Assembly (NCBI RefSeq): GCF_006546835.1 | Contig: NZ_VICB01000011.1 | Location: 1 to 61,040, forward strand | Reading direction: 5' to 3' | Source of the DNA: Actinomyces johnsonii | GTDB taxonomy: Bacteria > Actinomycetota > Actinomycetes > Actinomycetales > Actinomycetaceae | DNA length: 61,040 bases | In this document: positions 43,190 to 52,393 of the stretch, piece by piece | Numbering within the stretch: position 1 is the stretch's first letter | Layout: every line of letters starts with the position of its first letter | The notes under the pieces: generated by a model | Told to the model about the DNA's origin: nothing | The model's database searches: none | What the model saw: the letters and a program-made list of their open reading frames with translations, nothing else | Position numbers and translations under genes: made by a program

Positions 43190-44401
43190 TCAGGTGAGCA
43201 GGACCTTCAGGACGGCAGGGGCGGTGAAGCGGCGAGGCTGCGAACCGGTCTCGACGACGTCGAGCACTCCGATGTCAGTCAGCTGGCCAACGAGGCTGTT
43301 GGCTCGCCCGTACGAGACGCCAAGGGCCGCCTCGACCTTGCGCACCGTGAAGCTCGGATTCGCGACCGCGAAGTCGACGAGGCCGACGGCGTGAGCGGAC
43401 CGCAGGCTGGAGGCGCGCACCGTCTCCTTGAGACTCTGGTGGGCAGCGGCCAGGGCGAGCATTTGGTGGCGCGTGTTGGTGGCGGCCGTGGCTAGCCCCC
43501 GGGAGAAGAAGGTGAGAAAGGTATCCCAGTCGCCGTGGGTGCTGACTCGGAGCAGAGCGTCGTAGTACTCGGCGCGACGCTCCTCGAACCACGGGGAGAC
43601 CGTCAGTGTGGGTTCGCTGAGAACGTCCGAGCTCAGGAGGGTGAGCACGATGAGGAACCGCCCCAGGCGCCCGTTGCCGTCCCGGAAGGGGTGAAGGGTC
43701 TCGAACTGGTAGTGCGCCATGCCCGCGGCGATGATCGGGTCGATGTCTCCCGCGTGGTCCTGATGCAGCCAGTCGACGAGGGCTCGCACGCCGGCGCGAA
43801 GAGGATCCCCGGGCGGTACGGGAACGAACCGGGACGCATGGATCGGGGCCGTGCTGTGCGTACCGGGGCGGCGGCCGATCATGACTTGGGTGTCGCGCAG
43901 GCAACCTGAAGCGGACTCAAGGGGAGTGCCCCTCATGAGCTCGCCTTGAAGATCCTCGATCAGCGACAGGGTGATAGGGCGCCCCTCCTGCGCCCACAGG
44001 AAACCGCTGTTGGCCATGCGGACGTAGTTGAGGATCTCTGTCATCTCGGCGGTCGCGGGGGCGTCGTCGTCGGCGGTGAGCACCTCGCGCAGGGGGGCGT
44101 ATGTCCCTTCCAAGGCCGACGTCGACTGCGCCTCGCGCCGCAGGGAGGGGGTTCGCAGCAGGAAGGGGTTCGGCAGCTGCTGGGCCGTGGCGTCGAGGGC
44201 GGCCAGTGCGCGGCCGGCTGCTGCCACCATGCGGTAGGTGCTTCCGTTGAGGGGTGGCTCGTCGGAGCCGAGTGGCGCGGGGACGAAGGCCTTGTGCTGC
44301 CAGCCGCCGGTCACCGGGTCGGAGCCAGTGATGTCGACCAGTTCCCCAGTGATGTCGACCAGTTCCCCCATGGTGTCGTCAACGAACATCCCGAGGTCCA
44401 T
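43190..44401 (-). CDS. Fic-domain protein (probable AMP transferase) with winged helix
   Basis: The protein has 403 residues. The catalytic Fic motif is complete, HPFRDGNGRLGR near residue 237. An N-terminal inhibitory motif is present (STSALEGTYAP, near 93-103), as in self-inhibited class II Fic proteins that carry (S/T)xxxE(G/N). The C-terminal part holds a winged helix (TVRKVEAALGVSYGRANSLVGQLTDIGVL). Fic enzymes usually transfer AMP from ATP to a Ser, Thr or Tyr hydroxyl of a target protein; the target is unknown. Residues 12-25 contain a tandem LVDITGE duplication encoded by an exact 21-bp repeat. ATG 44401 has TAGACT six bases upstream. Confidence 0.88.
   Translation of the reverse strand: MDLGMFVDDTMGELVDITGELVDITGSDPVTGGWQHKAFVPAPLGSDEPPLNGSTYRMVAAAGRALAALDATAQQLPNPFLLRTPSLRREAQSTSALEGTYAPLREVLTADDDAPATAEMTEILNYVRMANSGFLWAQEGRPITLSLIEDLQGELMRGTPLESASGCLRDTQVMIGRRPGTHSTAPIHASRFVPVPPGDPLRAGVRALVDWLHQDHAGDIDPIIAAGMAHYQFETLHPFRDGNGRLGRFLIVLTLLSSDVLSEPTLTVSPWFEERRAEYYDALLRVSTHGDWDTFLTFFSRGLATAATNTRHQMLALAAAHQSLKETVRASSLRSAHAVGLVDFAVANPSFTVRKVEAALGVSYGRANSLVGQLTDIGVLDVVETGSQPRRFTAPAVLKVLLT
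44325..44366. repeat. 21-bp tandem duplication inside the fic gene
   Basis: CCAGTGATGTCGACCAGTTCC occurs twice head to tail (44325-44345 and 44346-44366). It keeps the reading frame and encodes two copies of a seven-residue unit. Confidence 0.85.
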
Positions 44402-44407
44402 AATATC

Positions 44408-44413
44408 AGTCTA
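44408..44413 (-). promoter_or_regulatory. -10 hexamer of a predicted leaderless promoter
   Basis: TAGACT on the minus strand ends six bases before the fic ATG at 44401. Confidence 0.55.
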
Positions 44414-44449
44414 ATGGCGATTGTGTGACATCTGAAGGGGGTGAGTCAT

Positions 44450-44480
44450 ACACAAGAGGTACTTGTCGAATATCTTGTGT
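44450..44480. promoter_or_regulatory. inverted repeat in the fic / exporter intergenic region
   Basis: ACACAAGA and TCTTGTGT are perfect 8-bp arms with a 15-base spacer, about 37 bases upstream of the fic -10 box. The rest of 44402-44859 has no supported gene. Confidence 0.45.
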
Positions 44481-44706
44481 GGGGATGTGTCTGGAAACGG
44501 TCATGTTGTGGGCCGGTTGTTGGCGACTGCTGCCAGGGGGCACTCGATGTGGGCGGAGGTATTCGACGCCGTCGGGGACGTTTTCTCGCCGACGGGTGCA
44601 GTACGCGCGTACGGGAATAGGTTTTCTGAACCCCTGCGCGCAGAATGTCCCCGCCGATGACGGATGGCATGAGGCAGGGTGGAACGGAGACCTGAGGCCC
44701 ACTCCT

Positions 44707-44722
44707 GGGGTGTACTGCCAGT
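44707..44722 (+). promoter_or_regulatory. motif shared with the MmyB-type regulator promoter
   Basis: GGGGTGTACTGCCAGT differs in one base from 47075-47090 in front of the regulator gene. It lies about 140 bases before the exporter start. Shared sequence suggests one regulator binds both. Confidence 0.5.
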
Positions 44723-44859
44723 GACTCCCTGGGAGATTGTTGCGGTCGTACTCTTGTCCGCTGTGGACACGACCGCCGCCGGCAGTGGCAGGTGTCACGA
44801 TGTCCTCTCTCGATCCCGGCGCTGTGGGCGCGAGCCCCACGTCAACTCCAAGGAGCACT

Positions 44860-46104
44860 GTGACCGCTAATAAGGCGAGCCTGTCGTTCATGATCATCCT
44901 GAGCGCCCTCATGGCTTGTACGTCGCTCTCGACTGATCTCTACCTGCCCGCCCTGCCCACTATGGAGGCGGATCTCCACGGGGACTCCGAGCTGACCGTC
45001 ACCGGGTTCGTCGTCGGCTTCGCGCTGGCCCAACTCATCTGGGGGCCGATCAGTGACCGCATCGGAAGGAAGAAACCCCTCATCATCGGCATGGCGATGT
45101 TCGCCATCGGTTCGGTTGGGTGCGCGCTGTCGTCGAGCATCGCTGAGGTCGTCTTGTGGCGGATGTTCCAGGCAATCGGTGCGTGCGTAGGTCCCATGCT
45201 CTCGCGCTCGATGATTCGCGATCTCTACGGCTCCACCCAGGCGGCGAGAATGCTCTCGACCCTCATGGTCATTATGGCGGTGGCGCCGATTGCGGGTCCT
45301 CTCGCCGGAGGCGGGCTCCTCAAACTCGCCTCATGGCACATGATCTTCTGGCTGATGGCCGCCATCGGAGCGGTCCTGTTCCTGGCTGTGCTCACCCTTC
45401 CTGAGTCGTTGCCCGCAGAGAAGCGGGCCGTCTCGGCATCTCTTGGGGCGGCCTTCACGAGTTACCTGAGCCTCCTGAGGAACACGACGTTCCTCCGGTA
45501 CACCCTGTGCGTGACCTGCTTCTATGTCGCGGTCTACGCCTTCATCACCGGCTCGTCATTCGTATACATCACATATTTTCACGTCAACCCGGAGCTTTAC
45601 GGCTTCCTCTTCGGGGTCAACATCGTCGGGGTCGCCCTCATGAGCGCGGTCAACCGCGAGCTCGTTAAGCGGTACTCCCTGCCTGGACTTCTGCGGGTGG
45701 CGACGGTCGTGGCCGCTGCTGGAGCCGTCTGCCTGGTTGCCTGTGTCTTCACCGGATTCGGCGGCATCTGGGGCGTCATCATCCCGGTCTTCATCATGTT
45801 CTCGATGAACGGCATCATCGCCGCCACGACGAACGCCGCCGCCCTGGGCAGCATCGACAGCGCCATGGCCGGCTCGGGCGCGGCGCTTCTCGGCTCACTT
45901 CAGTACGGGAGCGGGATCGTGGCCTCCCTCCTTCTGGCCGTCTTCTCCAGCGGGACGCCGCGCACCATGGCCTGGGTGATGGGACTGTTCGTCGTCCTCA
46001 GTGCCGTGCTGGCCGTAGGGAGGCGCTCGGCGTCTCCCAGGACATCCCTGGCAGCGGTGCTGGGTGAGAGCAGCGGTCCTGAGCATCCGTCGTCGGGCAG
46101 CTGA
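44860..46104 (+). CDS. Bcr/CflA-family multidrug efflux MFS transporter
   Basis: This 414-residue inner-membrane protein has 12 predicted segments. The Bcr/CflA signature STDLYLPALPTM is at the first helix. The MFS loop motif appears as LIWGPISDRIGRKKPLIIG, and RMFQAIGACVGPMLSRSMIRDLY is the typical fourth-fifth helix region. It probably exports drugs or sulfonamide-like compounds by proton antiport. GTG 44860 was chosen because AAGGAG precedes it and it gives the family N terminus; the extension to 44737 is not supported. It converges with the MmyB-type regulator gene 32 bases away. Confidence 0.88.
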   Translation: MTANKASLSFMIILSALMACTSLSTDLYLPALPTMEADLHGDSELTVTGFVVGFALAQLIWGPISDRIGRKKPLIIGMAMFAIGSVGCALSSSIAEVVLWRMFQAIGACVGPMLSRSMIRDLYGSTQAARMLSTLMVIMAVAPIAGPLAGGGLLKLASWHMIFWLMAAIGAVLFLAVLTLPESLPAEKRAVSASLGAAFTSYLSLLRNTTFLRYTLCVTCFYVAVYAFITGSSFVYITYFHVNPELYGFLFGVNIVGVALMSAVNRELVKRYSLPGLLRVATVVAAAGAVCLVACVFTGFGGIWGVIIPVFIMFSMNGIIAATTNAAALGSIDSAMAGSGAALLGSLQYGSGIVASLLLAVFSSGTPRTMAWVMGLFVVLSAVLAVGRRSASPRTSLAAVLGESSGPEHPSSGS

Positions 46105-46136
46105 TTCGACAGCGGGTCAGCCCAGGGCTGTGCATG

Positions 46137-47042
46137 TCAGTCCTCCGGGTGGGGTTCTGCCCTCGCTTCGGCGATCTCTCCGGCCCCATCGTCGGCCGCC
46201 GGAGCGCACAGCTCCTTCAGCGCCTCAAGTCTCGTCTGGCTCGGGGACCCGGGCTCGGCGGTGAAGGCGAAGACGAACCAGTCGCGGTTGCTGGGAAGCT
46301 CCATCACCTCGTAGGTGAGTTCCAGGTCGCCGACCACTGGGTGGTGGACACGCTTGATCCCGGGGCGGTGCTGACGCACGTCGTGCCTGGCCCAACGGTC
46401 ACGGAAGGCGTCCGAGCGGGTGACGAGCTCACCGATCAGGTTTCTGAGCCGCTCGTCATGAGGACTCTGCCCGGCGTAGGAGCGCAGTGTGGCCACCAGG
46501 TCGTTGGCATTGTCCTCCCAGTCGAGGAAGAAGTCCTGCGAGGCGGGGTTGAGGAAGGTGAATCTGCCGGAGTTCCCAAAGCTGTTCGGGTCCTGGAGCA
46601 GAGGGGCGTAGAAGGCGCGGCCCAGGGCGTTCGCAGCCACGAAGTCCAGGCGCCTGTCCCGGACCCACATCGGCGCACCGGTCACGGCATCGAGGAATCG
46701 CTGGAAGCTCGGATCGACGACCGGTTCAAGGCCCGTGCTGCCGGGCCGCCATGACGGTGCCGGGCCGGCGGCCTTGGCGAGGTCGGCCAGGTGAGCGGCC
46801 TCCGCCTCGTCGAGCTGTAGCGCACGGGCGAGGGAGTCGAGGACCTCGGGCGAGACCCCGGCGAGGTTGCCGCGCTCCATCCGGGCGTAGTACTCCACGC
46901 TGATTCCGGCGAGCAGAGCGACCTCCTCCCGGCGAAGACCCGGGACGCGGCGTTGCCCGCCGCTGGCGATTCCGACGCGTTCGGGAGTGATCCGGTCCCT
47001 TCGTGAGTGCAGGAACTGCGCGACCTGTGCCCGATGCTCCAT
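46137..47042 (-). CDS. Xre/MmyB-type transcriptional regulator
   Basis: This 301-residue protein has an N-terminal Xre helix-turn-helix (RVPGLRREEVALLAGISVEYYARMERG, about residues 35-60) and a PAS-like MmyB ligand-binding domain (VDPSFQRFLDAVTGAPMWVRDRRLDFVAANALGRAFY onward, about 110-280). This family in actinobacteria often controls oxidoreductase or efflux genes. It converges with the Bcr/CflA exporter and shares a promoter motif with it, so it is the likely regulator. The ATG has TATCGT seven bases upstream (47050-47055). Confidence 0.85.
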   Translation of the reverse strand: MEHRAQVAQFLHSRRDRITPERVGIASGGQRRVPGLRREEVALLAGISVEYYARMERGNLAGVSPEVLDSLARALQLDEAEAAHLADLAKAAGPAPSWRPGSTGLEPVVDPSFQRFLDAVTGAPMWVRDRRLDFVAANALGRAFYAPLLQDPNSFGNSGRFTFLNPASQDFFLDWEDNANDLVATLRSYAGQSPHDERLRNLIGELVTRSDAFRDRWARHDVRQHRPGIKRVHHPVVGDLELTYEVMELPSNRDWFVFAFTAEPGSPSQTRLEALKELCAPAADDGAGEIAEARAEPHPED

Positions 47043-47074
47043 GTCCTCAACGATAGCCAGCGGCTCTCTCGGCT

Positions 47075-47097
47075 GGGGTGGACTGCCAGTACACCCC
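47075..47097 (-). promoter_or_regulatory. palindromic operator in front of the MmyB-type regulator
   Basis: GGGGTG and CACCCC flank the core in a 23-bp imperfect palindrome whose left 16 bases (GGGGTGGACTGCCAGT) recur before the exporter. It lies 20 bases upstream of the regulator -10 box, over the -35 region. Confidence 0.5.
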
Positions 47098-47238
47098 GGA
47101 GGGGTGATGCGGTGTGCACCCGGCCGCGCGGAATGTCCCCGTCCGCGAGAGGTCGGGCAGCCTCAGGAATAGGGTGGGCCCCGATTGTGTTGGCCGCAGT
47201 GGAACCGATCAGTATCCGCAGTCTTGAAAGGAACGCTC

Positions 47239-47619
47239 ATGGCCACCAAGAACATCACCGGCCCCGAGTTCAAGGACACCATCCACGGCGACGGCATCAC
47301 CCTCGTCGACTTCTGGGCCTCCTGGTGCGGCCCGTGCATGCGCTTCGGCCCCATCTACGAGAAGGCCTCCGAGGCCAACCCGGACATCACCTTCGCCAAG
47401 GTCGACACCGAGGCCGAGCACGACCTCGCCGGGGCGCTGGGCATCTCCTCGATCCCCACGCTCATGGTCTTCCGTGACAATGTGCTCGTCTACCGCGAGG
47501 CCGGCGCCCTGCCCGCCCCCGCGCTAGACTCCCTCATCACCCAGGTGCGCGAGCTCGACATGGAGGCCCTCAAGGCCAAGATCGCCGAGGAGGAGGCCGC
47601 CTCCGGCGCCCAGGCCTGA
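47239..47619 (+). CDS. trxA: thioredoxin
   Basis: This 126-residue thioredoxin has the active site FWASWCGPCMRFGP (Cys at about residues 30 and 33), VDTEAEHDLAGALGI and the cis-Pro segment ISSIPTLMVFRD. A Glu/Ala-rich tail of about 20 residues follows the usual end. It reduces protein disulfides using thioredoxin reductase, which is not in the window. ATG 47239 follows GAAAGGA; an upstream in-frame reading from 47185 adds 18 residues without support. A hairpin follows the gene. Confidence 0.93.
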   Translation: MATKNITGPEFKDTIHGDGITLVDFWASWCGPCMRFGPIYEKASEANPDITFAKVDTEAEHDLAGALGISSIPTLMVFRDNVLVYREAGALPAPALDSLITQVRELDMEALKAKIAEEEAASGAQA

Positions 47620-47675
47620 GCGCCGTCTCGCACCTCGGGATCGCTCCGAGTGGCGTCCGGGCCCTCCAAGTCATC

Positions 47676-47714
47676 CGACGTCGTCCGGGAGCTGGTCGTT
47701 TCCGGACGACGTCG
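47676..47714 (+). terminator. hairpin after trxA
   Basis: CGACGTCGTCCGG and CCGGACGACGTCG form a perfect 13-bp stem with a 13-base loop, about 57 bases after the stop. No U-tract follows. Confidence 0.55.
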
Positions 47715-47769
47715 TCGAGTGTTACCCGGCTCGCCCAGTCAAGGGCAGAACATTACGTTTTGATATCCT

Positions 47770-48711
47770 ATGATGGCCCGCGTGAAGTTGGAGTCCCACG
47801 TGAGTCACGCTGTCAGAGCCAGATGGGCGGTACCCGTCGGTGCCTCGGGCCGCGACGCGCTGGTGCGCCACCTGGTCTACGCTTTCCTGCGCTCCGACCC
47901 CGAGGGGGCCACGGACTGGATCGACTCAACGGTCCCCACCGACCCCGACGAGCTGCGCACCATGCTCGACTTCCTCCTCACCGCCCGGCCCCCGGCACCC
48001 CTGCCCGAGGACATCGCCGCCGATCTCGACACCCTCCTGGAGGCCGAGGCCGCCGAGCGCGGCATGGTCGACGCCACCGAGATCCCGCCCCTGGCCATTA
48101 CCGACCATGTGCCGGGCCTGCTGGGGCGCAACGTGGCCTTCTGGCGCGGCGACCTCACCCGGCTGCGTGCCGGTGCCGTCCTCAACGCCGCCAACTCCGG
48201 GATGCTCGGCTGCTTCGCGCCCGGGCACCGCTGCATCGACAACATCATCCACGCCGTCGCCGGGCCCGCGCTGCGCGCAGAGTGCGCCCGGTACATGACC
48301 TGGGCGGAGACCTTCGACCCCACGCGCCGCCAGGGCGGGGAGCCGGCCGGACGGGCCGTCTTCACCGGCGGCTACCACCTGCCCGCCCAGCACGTCATCC
48401 ACTCGGTGGGTCCCGTCATCGAGGACGGCCGCAAGCCCACGCTGCGTGACCGGCGCCTGCTGTCCTCCTGCTACACGAGCGTCCTCAACGTCGCGCACGC
48501 CGCGGGGCTGGGCAGCGTCGGCCTGTGCTCGCTGTCCACAGGCGTCTTCGGCTACCCCAAGCGGCAGGCCGCCCTGGTGACCCTGGAGACGATCGGCCGT
48601 TGGTTGATGGCCCACCCCGACTCCCGGCTGCGCATCGTCATCAGCCTCAATGCCGACGTCGACGTTGCCGCCTACGAGGCCGCCCTCGCCCCGCCGCCCT
48701 GGAGGCCGTGA
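47770..48711 (+). CDS. zinc-type macrodomain protein-ADP-ribose hydrolase
   Basis: This 313-residue protein has a helical N-terminal extension of about 110 residues, then a macrodomain. ADP-ribose-binding NAANSGML is followed by GCFAPGHRCIDNIIHAVAGP, whose Cys-His-Cys set marks the zinc-containing macrodomains that remove ADP-ribose from proteins. Later come RAVFTGGYHLPAQHVIHSVGP, CSLSTGVFGYP and a final helix. In staphylococci and streptococci the family is encoded with a sirtuin-type ADP-ribosyltransferase and a GcvH-like carrier; none of these is nearby here. ATG 47770 directly follows TATCCT, so the true start could be GTG 47782 or 47800. Confidence 0.85.
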   Translation: MMARVKLESHVSHAVRARWAVPVGASGRDALVRHLVYAFLRSDPEGATDWIDSTVPTDPDELRTMLDFLLTARPPAPLPEDIAADLDTLLEAEAAERGMVDATEIPPLAITDHVPGLLGRNVAFWRGDLTRLRAGAVLNAANSGMLGCFAPGHRCIDNIIHAVAGPALRAECARYMTWAETFDPTRRQGGEPAGRAVFTGGYHLPAQHVIHSVGPVIEDGRKPTLRDRRLLSSCYTSVLNVAHAAGLGSVGLCSLSTGVFGYPKRQAALVTLETIGRWLMAHPDSRLRIVISLNADVDVAAYEAALAPPPWRP

Positions 48712-48725
48712 GGGGGCGCGATCCC

Positions 48726-50195
48726 TCAGTGCTCCTGGGCCCGGGCCGCCGCGCGTGCGGCCGCCGGGGCCGCGGCCGCAATCGCCTCCAGCTCCGCCTC
48801 GCCGTGCGCAGCCGAGACGAACCAGGCCTCGAACACCGACGGCGGCAGGCTCACCCCGGCCTCGAGGAAGGCGTGGAAGAAGGGACCGTAGCGCCAGGTC
48901 TCCTGGGCGCGGGCGGCCTCATAGTCGGCCACGCCCCGCTCGGCAGCCTGCTGCCCGAACATAAGGGAGAACAAGGAGCCCGCCCGCTGCACGCGGTGGG
49001 GTACACCCTGCTCACTCAGGGCCGCTGAGACCACCTCGCTGATGGCTTGGGCGTGCTCGGCCACCGAGGCGTAGACGGCGTCGTCGGCCAGCTGGAGCGT
49101 GGCCAGGCCGGCCGCCGTGGCCAGCGGGTTCCCCGAGAGCGTGCCCGCCTGGTAGACGGGGCCGCTCGGTGCCAGCAGGTCCATGACCTCCGCGCGTCCG
49201 CCGACGGCGGCCAGCGGCATCCCGCCGCCCACGACCTTTCCGAAGGTCACCAGGTCCGGCACCCAGGCGGCCCGCTCCCACCAGTCCGCGCCTGGCCAGG
49301 AGGGGGCTGCGGCGTCGGCGGGCTCAGAAGAAGCGGTGCTGGCGGGCGCTGAGGCAAAGGCCGGCAGGTCCGAGGTCCAGCCGTCGACAGCCTCCAGGCC
49401 CCACCAGCCGGCCGGGCCCACGCGGAAGCCGGTGAGGACCTCGTCGAGGATCATGAGCGCGCCGTGCTCGGCGGTCACCCGGCGGATCGCGGCGTTGAAG
49501 CCGGGTGCCGGCGGCACGATCCCCATATTGGCCGGAGCTCCCTCGGTGATGACCGCGGCGATCTCGGAACCGCGCTCGGCGAAGCAGGCCTCCAGGGCGG
49601 CGACGTCGTTGTAGGGCAGGACGATCGTCTGGGCGGCCACGGCCGCGGGCACGCCCGCGCTGCCCGGCAGGCCACCAGTGGCCAGGCCCGAGCCGGCCGC
49701 CGCGAGTAGGCCGTCGCTGTGCCCGTGGTAGCAGCCGGCGAACTTCACCACCAGGTCACGCCCCGTGGCGCCGCGGGCCAGGCGCACCGCCGTCATCGTC
49801 GCCTCGGTACCGGTGGACACGAAGCGCACCCTCTGCGCGGCCGGCACCCGACGGCGAACCTCCTCGGCCAGGAGCGTCTCCGACTCGGTCGGGGCACCGA
49901 AGGACAGGCCGCGGGCGGCGGCCGCCTGGACCGCGGCGATGACGCCCGGGTGGGCATGCCCCAGGAGCGCCGGGCCCCACGAGCCCACGAGGTCCACGTA
50001 GCGGTGGCCCTCGGCGTCGGTGACATGGGCGCCGCTCGCCGAGGCGATGAACCGCGGAGTGCCACCCACTGAGCCGAAGGCGCGCACGGGGGAGTCGACG
50101 CCCCCGGGGATGATGGCGCGAGCCGCCTCGAACAGGGCGGCGTTGGTCGCGTGAGTCGCGGCGGCGGTGGCGGAGGCTGCGGGTTGCTGGGGCAC
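48726..50195 (-). CDS. hemL: glutamate-1-semialdehyde 2,1-aminomutase
   Basis: This 489-residue PLP enzyme converts glutamate-1-semialdehyde to 5-aminolevulinate. Visible features are [77 protein letters not shown] and the PLP-lysine segment [19 protein letters not shown], followed by [13 protein letters not shown] 30-residue Ala/Ser/Pro insertion follows WTSDLPAF. The GTG at 50195 was chosen because a longer reading to 50237 would need a TTG. It is the last gene of the hemC-D-B-L run. Confidence 0.92.
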   Translation of the reverse strand: MPQQPAASATAAATHATNAALFEAARAIIPGGVDSPVRAFGSVGGTPRFIASASGAHVTDAEGHRYVDLVGSWGPALLGHAHPGVIAAVQAAAARGLSFGAPTESETLLAEEVRRRVPAAQRVRFVSTGTEATMTAVRLARGATGRDLVVKFAGCYHGHSDGLLAAAGSGLATGGLPGSAGVPAAVAAQTIVLPYNDVAALEACFAERGSEIAAVITEGAPANMGIVPPAPGFNAAIRRVTAEHGALMILDEVLTGFRVGPAGWWGLEAVDGWTSDLPAFASAPASTASSEPADAAAPSWPGADWWERAAWVPDLVTFGKVVGGGMPLAAVGGRAEVMDLLAPSGPVYQAGTLSGNPLATAAGLATLQLADDAVYASVAEHAQAISEVVSAALSEQGVPHRVQRAGSLFSLMFGQQAAERGVADYEAARAQETWRYGPFFHAFLEAGVSLPPSVFEAWFVSAAHGEAELEAIAAAAPAAARAAARAQEH

Positions 50196-50290
50196 GGTCG
50201 ATCCTGTCGATGAAGAGGCTGGCAAGGCTGGTCTCAACCTACCTGACCGACACTGTTACTCGCGGCGTTGAGCCGCTGGGATCGACCTCC

Positions 50291-51340
50291 TCAGCGCAGG
50301 GCCGGGTTCTTGGCGATCTCCCTGGCCCAGTAGGTCAGGACCATGTCCGCCCCCGCCCGCACGATGCCCAGCACCGACTCGGCGATGACGCGCTCGCGGT
50401 CGATCCACCCGCGCTGCGCGGCCGCCTCCACCATCGCGTACTCCCCGCTGACCTGGTAGGCGGCCACCGGCACCGGTGAGGCGGCGGCGACGTCGGCCAG
50501 CACGTCCAGGTAGGGGCCGGCCGGCTTGACCATGACGATGTCCGCCCCCTGCTCGACGTCGAGCATCGCCTCGCGCAGGCCCTCGCGGCGGTTGGCCGGA
50601 TCCTGCTGGTAGGCGCGCCGGTCCCCGGTGAGCGTGGAGCCCACGGCCTCCCGGAACGGCCCGAAGTAGGCCGAGGCGTACTTCGCCGAGTAGGCCAGGA
50701 TCGCGACGTCGTCGTGCCCGGTGGCGTCCAGGGCAGTGCGGATCGCGGCGACCTGCCCGTCCATCATCCCCGACGGCGAGACCATGTGCGCCCCGGCCTC
50801 CGCCTGGGAGATGGCCATCGCCTGGTAGGTGGCCAGGGTGGCGTCGTTGTCGACCTCGCCGGCGCGCGGGCCGTCGGGGCGGATCAGGCCGCAGTGGCCA
50901 TGGCTGGTGAACTCGTCCAGGCAGGTGTCCGCGCACACGACGACGTCGTCCCCCACCTCCGCGCGCACGGCCGCGATCCCGCGGTTGAGGATGCCGTCCT
51001 CCGCCCAGGCCGCTGTGCCCGACGCGTCGCGCTCGGCGGGCACACCGAACAGGTCGATGGCGCCGACGCCGGCATCGGCGCAGGCGGCAGCCTCGCGGCG
51101 CAGCGAGTCCAGCGTGTGCTGGACGACGCCGGGCATCGCCTCCACGGGGCGGGGGGAGTCGATGCCCTCGCGCACGAACACCGGCAGGATGAGGGCGGCC
51201 GGGTCCACGACGTACTCGCGCGCCAGGCGTCGCATCGCCGGAGTGGTGCGCAGGCGCCGCGGCCGGACCGTGGGGGCCTGCGGGGCGGGTACGGAGCGGC
51301 TCGACAGGAAGTCGTCGGCCGGTCGAAGGGCGTCGGTCAT
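50291..51340 (-). CDS. hemB: delta-aminolevulinic acid dehydratase (porphobilinogen synthase)
   Basis: This 349-residue enzyme joins two 5-aminolevulinates to porphobilinogen. It has [21 protein letters not shown] at the start, the metal region [16 protein letters not shown] (two of the three zinc cysteines kept, the middle one Asp), and both Schiff-base lysines in [17 protein letters not shown] and [13 protein letters not shown]. The metal preference is therefore not obvious from sequence. The ATG overlaps the hemD stop by four bases, and AGGAG precedes it. Confidence 0.95.
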   Translation of the reverse strand: MTDALRPADDFLSSRSVPAPQAPTVRPRRLRTTPAMRRLAREYVVDPAALILPVFVREGIDSPRPVEAMPGVVQHTLDSLRREAAACADAGVGAIDLFGVPAERDASGTAAWAEDGILNRGIAAVRAEVGDDVVVCADTCLDEFTSHGHCGLIRPDGPRAGEVDNDATLATYQAMAISQAEAGAHMVSPSGMMDGQVAAIRTALDATGHDDVAILAYSAKYASAYFGPFREAVGSTLTGDRRAYQQDPANRREGLREAMLDVEQGADIVMVKPAGPYLDVLADVAAASPVPVAAYQVSGEYAMVEAAAQRGWIDRERVIAESVLGIVRAGADMVLTYWAREIAKNPALR

Positions 51341-52389
51341 GAGGTGCTCCTGGTGGTTGGCGGTCTCTCCGCGGAGTTTCCGGAGAATCGTTGGAATGAC
51401 GGGGAATGCGTGAGGGTTGCTGGTGATGTGGAGGTTTGAACGGCGCTGATGACGGCCTGGAGGAGTCCCTCAGGCGTGGGGGAGGAGGCGATGGCGGCGA
51501 CCGGCAGGCCCAGCTCGCGGGCGGCGGCCGCGGTGGTGGCGCCGATGGCGACGAGCCGGGTGACGGGCGGAGGGGGACCGAGCAGCTCCAGGACGGCGCG
51601 CGTCGTGGACGGGGCGGTGAGCACGACAGCGTCTACGCCGCCGGTGGCCCAGGTGCGGGCCAGACCCGGCGGAAGGTCGGAGGCGTCGGCGGTGGTGGTC
51701 GTGTAGGCGGCCACCTGCTCCACCTCCCAGCCCGCCCGGCGCAGGCCATCGGCCAGCGCGGGATCGGCCAAGGACGATGCCGGCAGCAGCACCCGCTTCG
51801 CCGCGCTCGGCACCGGCGGGGAACAGGCGAGCTCGGGCTCCTCCAGGAGCGCGGTGGCCGAGCCCCGGGCCACGAGGTCGGGGGAGGTCCCGGTGAGCCC
51901 GGTCCAGGCGCGCCCGGTCGCCGGCCCGACGACGGCCACCCGCATCGAGGAGGTCGCGGCGGCGAGCTGGCGCTGCTCAGACGATGCGGCTCGGGCCGGG
52001 GGAGCAGCGGCGTCGGGGTCTGCGTTGGAAGCGTCAGGAGCGTCGCGGTGTCCGGGGGCGCCGGCCGTCGGGCCGATTCCGACCTCGGCGAGCAGGTACG
52101 GCGTTAGCACCTCGACCGTGCGGGCCGAGGTGAGCACCAGCCAGGCGGCCTCGCCCGCCACAATCCGCCGCGCGGTCACCTCCAAAACCGCAGTATCACC
52201 GGGAACGGTCCGCGTCACAGCCACGCGCAGCACCTGGGACCCCGCCCGCTCCAGCGTCGAGGCGATCCGGTCGCGCTCGCGCAGCCGCGGCAGCAGCACG
52301 ACCCGGCCTGCCAACGGCGTGCCGGCAGCCTTGTGGGACTGTCCCGGCGGGCGTCCGTCCGGCCGGCTGCCTGAGGTTGACTCGGCCAT
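51337..52389 (-). CDS. hemD: uroporphyrinogen-III synthase
   Basis: This 350-residue protein is poorly conserved, as usual for Hem[26 protein letters not shown] begins the first lobe, [14 protein letters not shown] matches the conserved TS segment, and [20 protein letters not shown] is the equivalent in the second lobe. An Ala/Ser/Asp-rich insertion lies near residues 115-145. It closes hydroxymethylbilane with ring-D inversion. ATG 52389 is four bases after the hemC stop. Position between hemC and hemB confirms the assignment. Confidence 0.88.
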   Translation of the reverse strand: MAESTSGSRPDGRPPGQSHKAAGTPLAGRVVLLPRLRERDRIASTLERAGSQVLRVAVTRTVPGDTAVLEVTARRIVAGEAAWLVLTSARTVEVLTPYLLAEVGIGPTAGAPGHRDAPDASNADPDAAAPPARAASSEQRQLAAATSSMRVAVVGPATGRAWTGLTGTSPDLVARGSATALLEEPELACSPPVPSAAKRVLLPASSLADPALADGLRRAGWEVEQVAAYTTTTADASDLPPGLARTWATGGVDAVVLTAPSTTRAVLELLGPPPPVTRLVAIGATTAAAARELGLPVAAIASSPTPEGLLQAVISAVQTSTSPATLTHSPSFQRFSGNSAERPPTTRSTS

Positions 52390-52393
52390 GGCC

